33,118 nt of DNA from Pseudomonas marginalis (lineage in GTDB: Bacteria; Pseudomonadota; Gammaproteobacteria; Pseudomonadales; Pseudomonadaceae): positions 103,472 to 136,589 of the forward strand of contig NZ_LKEG01000035.1 of NCBI RefSeq assembly GCF_001645105.1, written 5' to 3'. Positions within the stretch are counted from its first letter, which is position 1. Each line of letters begins with the position of its first letter. The position numbers were made by a program, and so were the translations under genes. Of the stretch, positions 23,128 to 30,774 are shown in pieces. Below the pieces are notes generated by a model. It was not told the origin of the DNA. It worked only from the letters and a program-made list of their open reading frames with translations, and did not search any database.

Positions 23128-24858
23128 ATGCCCAGCGCCTCAACGCCCCTCGATGCCTGCCAACTGCACATCCCGCACACCGAACAGGTCTGCGCGTGGC
23201 TGATGCAGCATGCTGGCTTGAAAACCGTTGACCTGGAGCGCGCCCGACGCCTGTCCCAAGAGTCGGATGACCCCGAACTGCTCGGCCTGCTGACCCGCCT
23301 GGGACTGGTCTCCGAAGTGGAACTGGCCCGCGCCTGGGCCGACCTGCTTGGCGCGCCGCTGCTGCTGGCCGATGCCGCGCCACCCTTGCTGGACCCCTTG
23401 CCCTCGCTGACCGAGCGCTTCATGCGTCACTACCAAGTGGTGCCCGTGGGCTGGAGCCAGGGCGGTCTGCGGGTGCTGGCCGCCAACCCATCGCTGGTGT
23501 ACCCGTTCCAGGCCCTGGCCTATGCCTGCGGCGTGCCGGTGTGGCTGGCCGTGGGCCCGCGCAATGAAGTCGAAACCCTGATCGAGCGCTACTACGGCCA
23601 GGGCCGTTCGGCCATGGGCACGCTGATCGAAAACCTCGACGAGCAGGGCGGTGCGCTGGAAGACATCGAACACCTCAAGGACATGGCCTCCGAAGCGCCG
23701 GTGATTCGCTTGGTCAACCTGATCCTGCAGCGTGCGGTGGAACATCGCGCCTCGGACATTCATATCGAACCGTTCGAAAACCAGCTCAAGGTGCGCTACC
23801 GCATCGACGGCGTGCTGCACGAGGCCGAAGCGCCGCCGTCCAGTTCGTCGGCGGCGGTGATTTCGCGAGTGAAGATCATGGCGCGCCTGGACATCGCCGA
23901 GCGGCGCCTGCCCCAGGACGGGCGCATCATGCTGCGCATCCAGGGCAAGGAGCTGGACTTGCGGGTGTCTACGGTGCCCACCAGTTTTGGCGAGTCGGTG
24001 GTCATGCGTTTGCTCGACCGCCAGACCGTGCAGTTCGATTTCCAGAGCCTGGGGTTCGACGGCCAGCGCCTGGAAACTTTCCTGGAAGTGCTTGAACGGC
24101 CCCACGGCATCCTGCTCGTCACCGGGCCCACCGGCTCGGGCAAGACCACCACGCTCTACACGGCGCTGTCGCGGCTCAACACCGCCGAGCGCAAGATCAT
24201 CACCGTCGAAGACCCGGTGGAATACCAGCTCGAAGGCATCAACCAGATCCAGGTCAAGCCGGCCATCGGCCTGGACTTTGCCGGCGCGCTGCGCTCCATC
24301 GTGCGCCAGGACCCGGACGTGATCATGATCGGTGAAATCCGCGACCTGGAAACCTGCCGTATCGCCATCCAGTCTTCCCTCACCGGCCACCTGGTGCTCT
24401 CGACCCTGCACACCAACAGCGCGGCGGCGAGTATCACCCGTCTGCTGGACATGGGCGTGGAAAGCTACCTGATCGCCTCGACCGTCAATGGCATCCTCGC
24501 CCAACGCCTGGTGCGGCGCCTCGACCCGGCCACCCGCGAAGCCTTCGAAGCCCCCGCCGAGTTGATCGCCGAACATGGCCTGGATCGGTTTACCGAGCAG
24601 CGCCCGATCCTGCTTTATCGCCCGCGCGCCGATGCGCCGGGTGGTGGCTATCATGGCCGCAGCGCGATCACCGAACTGCTGGTGATGAACGACGAACTGC
24701 GCAGCCTGCTGATGCGCCAGGCCGACGCCGCCACCCTCGAACAGGCCGCCCGCCGAGGTGGCCTGCGCACCTTGCATGAAGAGGGCCTGCGCCAGGCCGT
24801 GGCGGGTGTTACCTCCCTTGAAGAAGTGCTGCGCGTCACCCGTGGAGAGGGCGCGTGA
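23128..24858 (+). CDS. gspE: type II secretion ATPase GspE
   Basis: A 576-residue cytoplasmic ATPase that powers pseudopilus assembly. The N-terminal GspE domains run to about 155. The ATPase core has Walker A GPTGSGKT (333-340), Asp box VEDPVEYQLEG (360-370), the Walker B region DPDVIMIGEIRD (395-406) and His box LSTLHTN (424-430). The C-terminal subdomain normally carrying two CxxC pairs has no cysteine at all between residue 411 and the end. The region reads LVRRLDPATREAFEAP and then YRPRADAPGGGYHGR, where CPxC motifs are usual. ATG 23128 has no clear Shine-Dalgarno, though an in-frame stop lies close upstream. It heads the 11-gene operon; its stop overlaps gspF by 4 nt (GTGA). Confidence 0.95.
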   Translation: MPSASTPLDACQLHIPHTEQVCAWLMQHAGLKTVDLERARRLSQESDDPELLGLLTRLGLVSEVELARAWADLLGAPLLLADAAPPLLDPLPSLTERFMRHYQVVPVGWSQGGLRVLAANPSLVYPFQALAYACGVPVWLAVGPRNEVETLIERYYGQGRSAMGTLIENLDEQGGALEDIEHLKDMASEAPVIRLVNLILQRAVEHRASDIHIEPFENQLKVRYRIDGVLHEAEAPPSSSSAAVISRVKIMARLDIAERRLPQDGRIMLRIQGKELDLRVSTVPTSFGESVVMRLLDRQTVQFDFQSLGFDGQRLETFLEVLERPHGILLVTGPTGSGKTTTLYTALSRLNTAERKIITVEDPVEYQLEGINQIQVKPAIGLDFAGALRSIVRQDPDVIMIGEIRDLETCRIAIQSSLTGHLVLSTLHTNSAAASITRLLDMGVESYLIASTVNGILAQRLVRRLDPATREAFEAPAELIAEHGLDRFTEQRPILLYRPRADAPGGGYHGRSAITELLVMNDELRSLLMRQADAATLEQAARRGGLRTLHEEGLRQAVAGVTSLEEVLRVTRGEGA

Positions 24859-26057
24859 GCCTGTTCAAATACCGCGCCCTCGACAGCCAGGGCCAAGCGC
24901 AAAACGGCACCCTGGAAGCCAAGGACCAGGACGCTGCCGTCGCCGCGCTGCACAAACGCGGCCTGCTGCTGTTGCAGATCGAGGTGGCGGGCGCCCAGGG
25001 CCTGCGCAAGGCCTTCGGCCGTGGCCAACTGAACGGCGCGGCGCTGGTCAGTTTCACTCAGCAACTGGCCACGCTATTGGGCGCCGGTCAACCGCTGGAA
25101 CGCTCCCTGGGCATCCTGCTCAAGCAGCCCGGCCAGCCGCAGACCCGCGCGTTGATCGAGCGCATCCGCGAACAGGTCAAGGCCGGCCAGCCGTTATCCA
25201 AGGCGCTGGAGGAGGAGGGCGGCCAGTTCTCCCCGCTGTACTTGAGCATGGTCCGCGCCGGCGAGGCGGGCGGTGCCCTGGAAGACACGCTGCGCCAGCT
25301 CAGCGATTACCTGGAGCGCAGCCAGTTGCTCCGGGGTGAAGTGATCAATGCGCTGATCTACCCCGCGTTTCTGGTGGTGGGCGTGCTCGGTTCGCTCGCG
25401 CTGTTGCTGGCCTACGTGGTGCCGCAGTTCGTGCCGATCTTCAAGGATCTGGGCGTGCCAATTCCGCTGATCACCGAAGTGATTCTGGGCCTCGGCCAAT
25501 TCCTCGGTGCCTACGGCCTGGCGGTGTTGGGCGGGTTGATTGTCGGCGCATGGACCTTGGTCGCACGCCTGCGTGATCCCCAGCGCCGTGAGCGCTATGA
25601 CCGCCGCGTATTGGGCATCCGCATTCTTGGGCCGCTGCTGCAACGGGTCGAAGCCGCACGCCTGGCGCGCACCCTTGGCACCTTGCTCAGCAACGGTGTG
25701 GCGCTGCTGCAAGCGCTGGTGATCGCCCGGCAGGTGTGCACCAACCGGGCGCTGCAGGCGCAAGTCGCCCAGGCCGCCGAATCCGTCAAAGGCGGCGGCA
25801 CGTTGGCCAGCGCCTTCGGCAGCGAACCCCTGCTGCCGGACCTGGCGTTGCAAATGATTGAAGTCGGCGAACAGGCCGGCGAACTCGACAGCATGCTGCT
25901 CAAGGTCGCCGACGTGTTCGACGTCGAGGCCAAACGCGGCATCGACCGCCTGCTCGCCGCGCTGGTGCCGTCCCTGACCGTGGTCATGGCGGTGCTGGTG
26001 GCGGTGATCATGCTGGCGATCATGCTGCCGCTGATGAGCCTGACCAGCAATATATGA
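24855..26057 (+). CDS. gspF: type II secretion inner membrane platform protein GspF
   Basis: A 400-residue polytopic protein of the secretion platform that couples GspE to pseudopilus growth. It opens with the family start FKYRALDSQGQAQNGTLEA and holds two T2SSF repeats (about 65-190 and 270-390). The first has FTQQLATLLGAGQPLERSLG and SLALLLAYVVPQFVPIFKDL; the second has RTLGTLLSNGVALLQAL and MIEVGEQAGELDSML. Three hydrophobic segments are evident, the last at the C-terminus. The start is GTG 24855 within the gspE stop. It is followed 20 nt later by gspG. Length is normal for the family. Confidence 0.95.
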   Translation: MSLFKYRALDSQGQAQNGTLEAKDQDAAVAALHKRGLLLLQIEVAGAQGLRKAFGRGQLNGAALVSFTQQLATLLGAGQPLERSLGILLKQPGQPQTRALIERIREQVKAGQPLSKALEEEGGQFSPLYLSMVRAGEAGGALEDTLRQLSDYLERSQLLRGEVINALIYPAFLVVGVLGSLALLLAYVVPQFVPIFKDLGVPIPLITEVILGLGQFLGAYGLAVLGGLIVGAWTLVARLRDPQRRERYDRRVLGIRILGPLLQRVEAARLARTLGTLLSNGVALLQALVIARQVCTNRALQAQVAQAAESVKGGGTLASAFGSEPLLPDLALQMIEVGEQAGELDSMLLKVADVFDVEAKRGIDRLLAALVPSLTVVMAVLVAVIMLAIMLPLMSLTSNI

Positions 26058-26077
26058 ACCCTTAAGGAAACAAGCTG

Positions 26078-26503
26078 ATGCGTCCTACCCGATTCAAGCC
26101 TGCCCGCCGCCAGGGCGGTTTTACCCTGCTGGAAATGCTCGCCGTGATCGTGCTGCTGGGCATCGTCGCGACCATCGTGGTACGCCAGGTCGGCGGCAAT
26201 GTGGACAAGGGCAAGTACGGTGCGGGCAAAGCGCAACTGGCGAGCCTGAGCATGAAGATCGAAAGCTATGGCCTGGACGTCGGCTCGCCGCCCAAGACCC
26301 TGCAGCAACTGGTCGAAAAGCCCGGCAACAGCGCCGGCTGGGCCGGGCCGTACGCCAAACCCTCAGACCTCAAGGACCCGTTCGGCCATGCCTTCGGCTA
26401 CCGCTTCCCCGGTGAGCACGGTGCGTTCGACCTGATCTTCTACGGTCAGGACGGCCAACCCGGCGGCGAAGGCTACAGCGCCGACCTGGGCAACTGGGAA
26501 TAA
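26078..26503 (+). CDS. gspG: major pseudopilin GspG
   Basis: A 141-residue major pseudopilin that forms the piston-like filament. The prepilin site is RQGG|FTLLEMLAVIVLLGIVA with Glu at +5. The body has the GspG stretches KGKYGAGKAQLASLSMKIES, YGLDVGSPPKTLQQLV, AGWAGPYAKPSDLKDPFGH and YSADLGNWE. Cleavage and methylation require a prepilin peptidase, absent here and presumably PilD from the type IV pilus locus. AAGGA precedes ATG 26078 by 9 nt. It should be the most abundant operon product, yet no separate promoter is obvious. Confidence 0.95.
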   Translation: MRPTRFKPARRQGGFTLLEMLAVIVLLGIVATIVVRQVGGNVDKGKYGAGKAQLASLSMKIESYGLDVGSPPKTLQQLVEKPGNSAGWAGPYAKPSDLKDPFGHAFGYRFPGEHGAFDLIFYGQDGQPGGEGYSADLGNWE

Positions 26504-26512
26504 CCCGCGACC

Positions 26513-26944
26513 ATGCCCAACCTCCAACGCGGCTTTACCCTGCTGGAAATGCTGGTGGTGATCGTCTTGATCAGCATCGCGGCCGGGTTGGTGGGGTTTG
26601 GCCTGCAACAAGGCCTGCGTGCCGCGAAAGAGCGCCAGGCTGTCGGGCAGATAGTCGAGGCGCTGCGCAGCACGCGCGCGCGGGCGATTGTCAGCGGCAC
26701 CGCCCAAAGCACCGTGTTCGACTTGCGTCAGCAAAGCTTCCAGGCTCCGGGCCGCCCGTTGAAACACTGGCCGGCCGACCTGCACGTGACCCTGCACACC
26801 GCAGAACAGGCCGGCTCGGCGGTGGCGTTCTACGCCGATGGCAGCTCCACCGGTGGCAACCTGCTGCTGGCAAATGGCAGCCGGCGTTGGCGCATCGACA
26901 TCGGCTGGCTCACCGGCAGTGTGCAGTCCAAGGCGCTGCCATGA
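26513..26944 (+). CDS. gspH: minor pseudopilin GspH
   Basis: A 143-residue minor pseudopilin. The prepilin site is QRG|FTLLEMLVVIVLISIAAGLV with Glu at +5. The C-terminal beta-rich part (AFYADGSSTGGNLLLANGSR, then RWRIDIGWLTG) is the usual GspH ending. It joins GspI, J and K in the tip complex of the pseudopilus. It starts 9 nt after gspG, and its stop overlaps the gspI start (ATGA). Confidence 0.92.
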   Translation: MPNLQRGFTLLEMLVVIVLISIAAGLVGFGLQQGLRAAKERQAVGQIVEALRSTRARAIVSGTAQSTVFDLRQQSFQAPGRPLKHWPADLHVTLHTAEQAGSAVAFYADGSSTGGNLLLANGSRRWRIDIGWLTGSVQSKALP

Positions 26945-27303
26945 AGCATCAAGGCGGTTTCACCCTGCTGGAAATGCTCGCGGCGCTGGTGCTTATGGCG
27001 ATCTGCAGCAGCGTGTTGCTGGTCGCCTTCGGCCAGAGCGCGCGCTCGTTGTTGCAAGTCGCCCATAGCGACCGGCTCACCCATGCCGCCGTCAGCGTGA
27101 TGGACCAGGAAGGCGCGGGGCCCTTGGCCAACGGCGTGCGCCAGGGCGAACTGGACGGCATCGACTGGCAGCTGCGCATCGCCCAGCAGCCCACCCGTAT
27201 CGGTCAGCCGCAGCTGTTTCGTCTTGATCTCAGCGTCAGCGAAGGCCCGCGCCAGGCGCACTTCAGCACGTTGAAACTGCGCGCTGCCGGGGCTGGTTTG
27301 TGA
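26941..27303 (+). CDS. gspI: minor pseudopilin GspI
   Basis: A 120-residue minor pseudopilin with prepilin site HQGG|FTLLEMLAALVLMAICSSVL, Glu at +5. The rest is short and fits GspI, which nucleates the tip complex with GspJ and GspK. ATG 26941 overlaps the gspH stop. An earlier in-frame ATG (26887) would give an implausible basic leader and is rejected. Its stop overlaps the GTG of gspJ by 4 nt. Confidence 0.9.
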   Translation: MKHQGGFTLLEMLAALVLMAICSSVLLVAFGQSARSLLQVAHSDRLTHAAVSVMDQEGAGPLANGVRQGELDGIDWQLRIAQQPTRIGQPQLFRLDLSVSEGPRQAHFSTLKLRAAGAGL

Positions 27304-27929
27304 AGCGGCATCAGCAGGGCTTCACCTTGCTCGAGGTGATGATCGTGCTGAGCCTGCTCGGCGTGCTGCTGACCTTGGTCGGTGGCGCGTTGCTGGGGGC
27401 CAATCGGGCGGTGCTCAAGGCCCAGCGCTATACGGTCAGCCTGGATGAAATGCGCGCCGCGCAGCAGTTTTTGCGCACCGCCATCAGCGAGGCGCTGCCG
27501 CTGGATGTGACCGAGGACGACAGCCAGGTCGACGGTTTTTTCGCCGGCAGCCCGCAGCGCATGCAGTTTGTCGCGACCTTGCCCGGCGTGCTCGGTGGCG
27601 GGATTCAGCGCTTTACGCTGCAATTGGTGGGGCCGGAATCGCAGCGTGAACTGCAAGTCGCGTTCGCACGGTTTGAGTCCCAGGCGCAAGTGAGCGTGCC
27701 GGCGTCGCGCAGTGAGCCGCAGGTGTTGTTGAAAGACGTTGAGGATGTGCAATTCAGCTATCGCGGCCTGTCGCCCAAAGGCCAACTCACCGGCTGGATC
27801 AGCGAATGGCCGTGGACCAAGCGCCTGCCTTATGCGGTGCGGATCGACGCGCGAGTGAATGGGCCGGTGCCCTGGGTGACCCAGGTGGTTGCCCTGCGCC
27901 TGAACTTGTCGGGCGGGGCGCCCGAATGA
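27300..27929 (+). CDS. gspJ: minor pseudopilin GspJ
   Basis: A 209-residue minor pseudopilin with prepilin site HQQG|FTLLEVMIVLSLLGVLLTLV, Glu at +5. The body includes AQQFLRTAISEALPLDVTED and LLKDVEDVQFSYRGLSPKG, the latter a typical GspJ segment before the last strands. The start is GTG 27300, overlapping the gspI stop. The end overlaps the ATG of gspK. It is expected in the GspIJK tip complex. Confidence 0.92.
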   Translation: MKRHQQGFTLLEVMIVLSLLGVLLTLVGGALLGANRAVLKAQRYTVSLDEMRAAQQFLRTAISEALPLDVTEDDSQVDGFFAGSPQRMQFVATLPGVLGGGIQRFTLQLVGPESQRELQVAFARFESQAQVSVPASRSEPQVLLKDVEDVQFSYRGLSPKGQLTGWISEWPWTKRLPYAVRIDARVNGPVPWVTQVVALRLNLSGGAPE

Positions 27930-28651
27930 TCAAGCATCAACGTGGTGTTGCCCTGTTGCTGGTGCTGTGGGTGCTGGCTTTGCTCAGCCTGTTGCTGGGC
28001 GGTCTGGCCGGTTGGGTGCAACTGGAAACGCGCCAGGCCGCCTGGCACCGCCAGCACACCCAGGCGGTGTTGGCTGCCGAGGCGGGCGTGGCGCTGGCGA
28101 TGCAAGGTCTGCTCGACCCCTTGCAGCGCAAGCAATGGATAGCCGACGGGCGTGAAATTTCGCGGGTATTTGATGACGCGCAACTGCACGTCAGCCTGCG
28201 CAGCGAGCGCGGCAAGTTGTATTTGAACAGCGCCGAGGTTGGCGATTTCGCCCGCCTGGCCTTGGCCTGCGGTGCGACTCAACGCCAGGCCAACCAGCTC
28301 GCCAAAGCCCTGGAAGTGCGCCGTAACCAGGGCCTGGCGCCGTTTCGGGTGGTGGAAGAAGTGCGGCAACTGCCGGGCATGACCCAGGCGCTGTACAGCG
28401 AATTGGTGCCCGAGATCAGCCTGTGGAGCGGCCTGGACCGACCCGATCCGGCCTTCGCCAGTGCGTTGATGCGCCGCGCGCTGAACCTGCCGCACCAGAG
28501 CGCGGTGGGGGCCGATGCCGGCGAAGTGCTGGTGGTCAGCAGCCGCGCGCAACGTCCCGGCGGTTACCACGCCCAGGTGCAAGCCACCGTGTTATTGAGC
28601 CCCGCGCAAGGCAGCGCACAACCTTATCGAGTCCTACGTTGGCAAGAATGA
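27926..28651 (+). CDS. gspK: minor pseudopilin GspK
   Basis: A 241-residue tip pseudopilin. The prepilin-like start is HQRG|VALLLVLWVLALLSLLLGGL, lacking Glu at +5 as is normal for GspK, which caps the filament. RGKLYLNSAEVGDFARLALA and FRVVEEVRQLPGMTQALYSE correspond to the helical GspK-specific domain. The protein is clearly shorter than enteric and XcpX-type GspK (about 320-330 residues), so the calcium-binding insertion is probably reduced. ATG 27926 overlaps the gspJ stop (ATGA); the longer open frame from 27806 is an artefact. Confidence 0.92.
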   Translation: MIKHQRGVALLLVLWVLALLSLLLGGLAGWVQLETRQAAWHRQHTQAVLAAEAGVALAMQGLLDPLQRKQWIADGREISRVFDDAQLHVSLRSERGKLYLNSAEVGDFARLALACGATQRQANQLAKALEVRRNQGLAPFRVVEEVRQLPGMTQALYSELVPEISLWSGLDRPDPAFASALMRRALNLPHQSAVGADAGEVLVVSSRAQRPGGYHAQVQATVLLSPAQGSAQPYRVLRWQE

Positions 28652-29667
28652 ATAAGTACCTGGAGCCTGTCATGCAACGCTGGCGCGGCAGCCTGCTGCA
28701 ACTGGGCTGGCGCCTGTGGCTCAAGGAGTTGCGCGGCTGCCTGCCGGCCTGGCTGTCGTTCGCCGATATCCCCGAGCATGTCTATGCCTGGCCGCTGACG
28801 GTGCCGGTCGAACAGCACCCCGGCGAAGCGCGCCACGTGCTGGTGCTACCGCCTGAAACGGTGCTGGTGCAAACCCTGCAATTGCCCCCGGCAGCGGCGC
28901 GTAACCTGTCGACGGTCGTCGGCTATGAACTGGACCGCTTCACGCCGTTCGACGCTGCCCAACTGTACTTTGTCGCGCGTCAGGAACGCCGTACGCCGAC
29001 GCACTTGCACGTCACGCTGGTGGCGATCCTGCGTGAGCGCCTCGACCAGATCCTCAATGACTGCGCCGCCCTTGGCTTGCAGCCCCATGCCGTGGATGTG
29101 GCGGATGCGACGGGCGCGCCAATGGGCATCGACTTGCTGCCGGCACCGTTGCGCCCCCGCCAGCGCCCCCAGGGCAAGGGCCTGCAACGCAGCTTGCCAT
29201 GGCTGTGCGGCGCCTTGCTGATTGCCGCGATGCTGCTGTGGCTCAATGACCGCCAGCGCGTGCTCGATGCCATGCAGCAGAGCGTGCGCGAACAGAAAGC
29301 CCAGGTCGCCGAGGTCCAGGCCCTGCGCCAGCAACTGCTCAATACCCGTGGCGCCGCCCAGTACCTGATCCGCCGCAAGGCCGCGCAACCGCCGTTGGCG
29401 GCGCTGCTCAACGAGCTGACTGCCTGCCTGCCGTCCGACACCTGGCTCGACCAATTGGAAGTCAACGACGGCGCCGACGTGTCCTTCTCCGGGCAAAGCG
29501 CCAAGGCCAGCGCGCTGATCACCCGGATCAAGGGCTGCCACAGCCTGGAAAATGCCCAGTTCGAAGGGGTGATCCAACCCGATGCGCAAACCGGCAAGGA
29601 TCAGTTTTCCTTGCGCGCCCACCTGCACCAGGAGGCCGCCGATGCGCCGACCACTGACACCCCGTGA
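28648..29667 (+). CDS. gspL: type II secretion inner membrane protein GspL
   Basis: A 339-residue bitopic protein linking GspE to the periplasmic part of the platform. The actin-like cytoplasmic domain (about 1-175) includes LVLPPETVLVQTLQLPPAAA and VVGYELDRFTPFDAAQLYFV, similar to PilM/GspL. A single membrane helix lies near 185-202 (LPWLCGALLIAAMLLWL). A coiled-coil (EQKAQVAEVQALRQQL) and a PilN-like ferredoxin fold follow. ATG 28648 overlaps the gspK stop. The last 26 nt overlap the start of gspM, whose Shine-Dalgarno therefore lies inside gspL. Confidence 0.9.
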   Translation: MNKYLEPVMQRWRGSLLQLGWRLWLKELRGCLPAWLSFADIPEHVYAWPLTVPVEQHPGEARHVLVLPPETVLVQTLQLPPAAARNLSTVVGYELDRFTPFDAAQLYFVARQERRTPTHLHVTLVAILRERLDQILNDCAALGLQPHAVDVADATGAPMGIDLLPAPLRPRQRPQGKGLQRSLPWLCGALLIAAMLLWLNDRQRVLDAMQQSVREQKAQVAEVQALRQQLLNTRGAAQYLIRRKAAQPPLAALLNELTACLPSDTWLDQLEVNDGADVSFSGQSAKASALITRIKGCHSLENAQFEGVIQPDAQTGKDQFSLRAHLHQEAADAPTTDTP

Positions 29668-30253
29668 ACGCCGTGGCGCGGCGTTGATCGTCCTGGCCCT
29701 GGTGCTTGGCGCCGGTTACTGGCTGTTGATCGACAGTTGGTTCGCCGGCCCCTTGCGCAGCATGGGCGAGCAGGCCGAACAGTTACGTGAACAGCAGCAA
29801 CGCTACGCCGGCCTGTTGCGCCAAGGCGATAGCCTGCGCCAACAGCTGGAGCAGGCGCGGCAGGACCCGGCCAGCAGCACCAGCTTGTTGCCCGGCGATG
29901 ACCCCAGCGCCGTGGCGGCCGACCTGATGCAACGCATCGCCGACCTGATCAACAGCCGCGCCAGCCTCGGCGGCGGTTGCAGCCTGACGCAGCGCATGCC
30001 CATCACCCCGGAGCAGGACGATGCCGAGCCCTATCGCCAAGTCAAAGTCAGCCTGACCCTCAATTGCGCCATCGAACCCCTGACCGCGATCCTGCATGAA
30101 CTGGAGTACCAGCGGCCGTTTCTGTTTGTCGATGAGATGAGCATCCGCCGCCCGCCGAACGCACCGGCCAGCGGTGGTGCCGGGCAACTGGTGGTGCACC
30201 TGTTGGTGCGCGGCTACCTGCAACCGGCCACGGCCCGGCAGGTGCAGCGATGA
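29642..30253 (+). CDS. gspM: type II secretion inner membrane protein GspM
   Basis: A 203-residue bitopic protein that pairs with GspL. A short basic N-terminus (MRRPLTPRERRG) precedes one membrane helix (AALIVLALVLGAGYWLLI, about 13-30). A coiled-coil (EQAEQLREQQQRYAGLLRQG) and a small alpha/beta domain with ILHELEYQRPFLFVDEMSIR follow. A perfect AGGAGG 6 nt before ATG 29642 fixes the start. The frame is open from 29582, and the family call rests on layout and position as much as on sequence. Confidence 0.85.
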   Translation: MRRPLTPRERRGAALIVLALVLGAGYWLLIDSWFAGPLRSMGEQAEQLREQQQRYAGLLRQGDSLRQQLEQARQDPASSTSLLPGDDPSAVAADLMQRIADLINSRASLGGGCSLTQRMPITPEQDDAEPYRQVKVSLTLNCAIEPLTAILHELEYQRPFLFVDEMSIRRPPNAPASGGAGQLVVHLLVRGYLQPATARQVQR

Positions 30254-30774
30254 TCAATGCATTGCGTCCCCTGGAATGGCTGTTGCTCGGTGTGGCCGGG
30301 CTGTTGGGCCTGCTGATGGTCGGCATCCTCAGCAGCATCGGCGATGCGCCGCAATGGCTGCCGGCGCCCGAACCCGATGCGCGTGCCACTGCGGCCGCCA
30401 AGGTACTGGTGGCGCCGAACGCGACCCTGGAAAGCCTGGCCGGCACCTGGCAAGCGCCGCTGTTCAGTCCCGACCGCAGCCCCGACCGCGCGGTGGGCCA
30501 GGCGGCCGTTTCCAGCCTGTCGAGCCTGACGCTGACCGGCATCGTGCTGGATGGCGACCTGCGCGTGGCCCTGCTCAAACGCGCCGACGGCCCGCCGCTC
30601 AAAGTCCGCCAAGGCCAGACCCTGCCCAATGGCTGGCGCCTGGAACACCTCACACCCCGCGATGCCCGCTTTGCGCTGGACGGCCGCACACAAACCCTGA
30701 GCCTGCGCGCCTTGCGTTTGCCGCCGCCGTCCACCACACCCCCGATTACCCTTCCTCACGAGTCCACCCCTTGA
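30250..30774 (+). CDS. GspC/GspN-like (XpsN-type) secretion protein
   Basis: A 174-residue bitopic protein in the place of XpsN of Xanthomonas. An N-terminal membrane helix at about 9-28 is followed by a Pro/Ala-rich linker and a homology-region domain (about 85-160: LSSLTLTGIVLDGDLRVALL, VRQGQTLPNGWRLEHLTPRD). This matches the GspC HR domain that contacts the N0 domain of the secretin. There is no PDZ or coiled-coil C-terminal domain, so it is a minimal GspC. It overlaps gspM (ATGA) and the TTG start of gspD (TTGA). Annotation pipelines may call it GspN. Confidence 0.8.
   Translation: MINALRPLEWLLLGVAGLLGLLMVGILSSIGDAPQWLPAPEPDARATAAAKVLVAPNATLESLAGTWQAPLFSPDRSPDRAVGQAAVSSLSSLTLTGIVLDGDLRVALLKRADGPPLKVRQGQTLPNGWRLEHLTPRDARFALDGRTQTLSLRALRLPPPSTTPPITLPHESTP

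Noticed and set aside
30174..30770. N-terminal 199 codons of the long secretin frame
   Set aside because: They overlap gspM and the GspC-like gene in another frame, contain no signal or domain, and the lipoprotein signal begins only at 30771.
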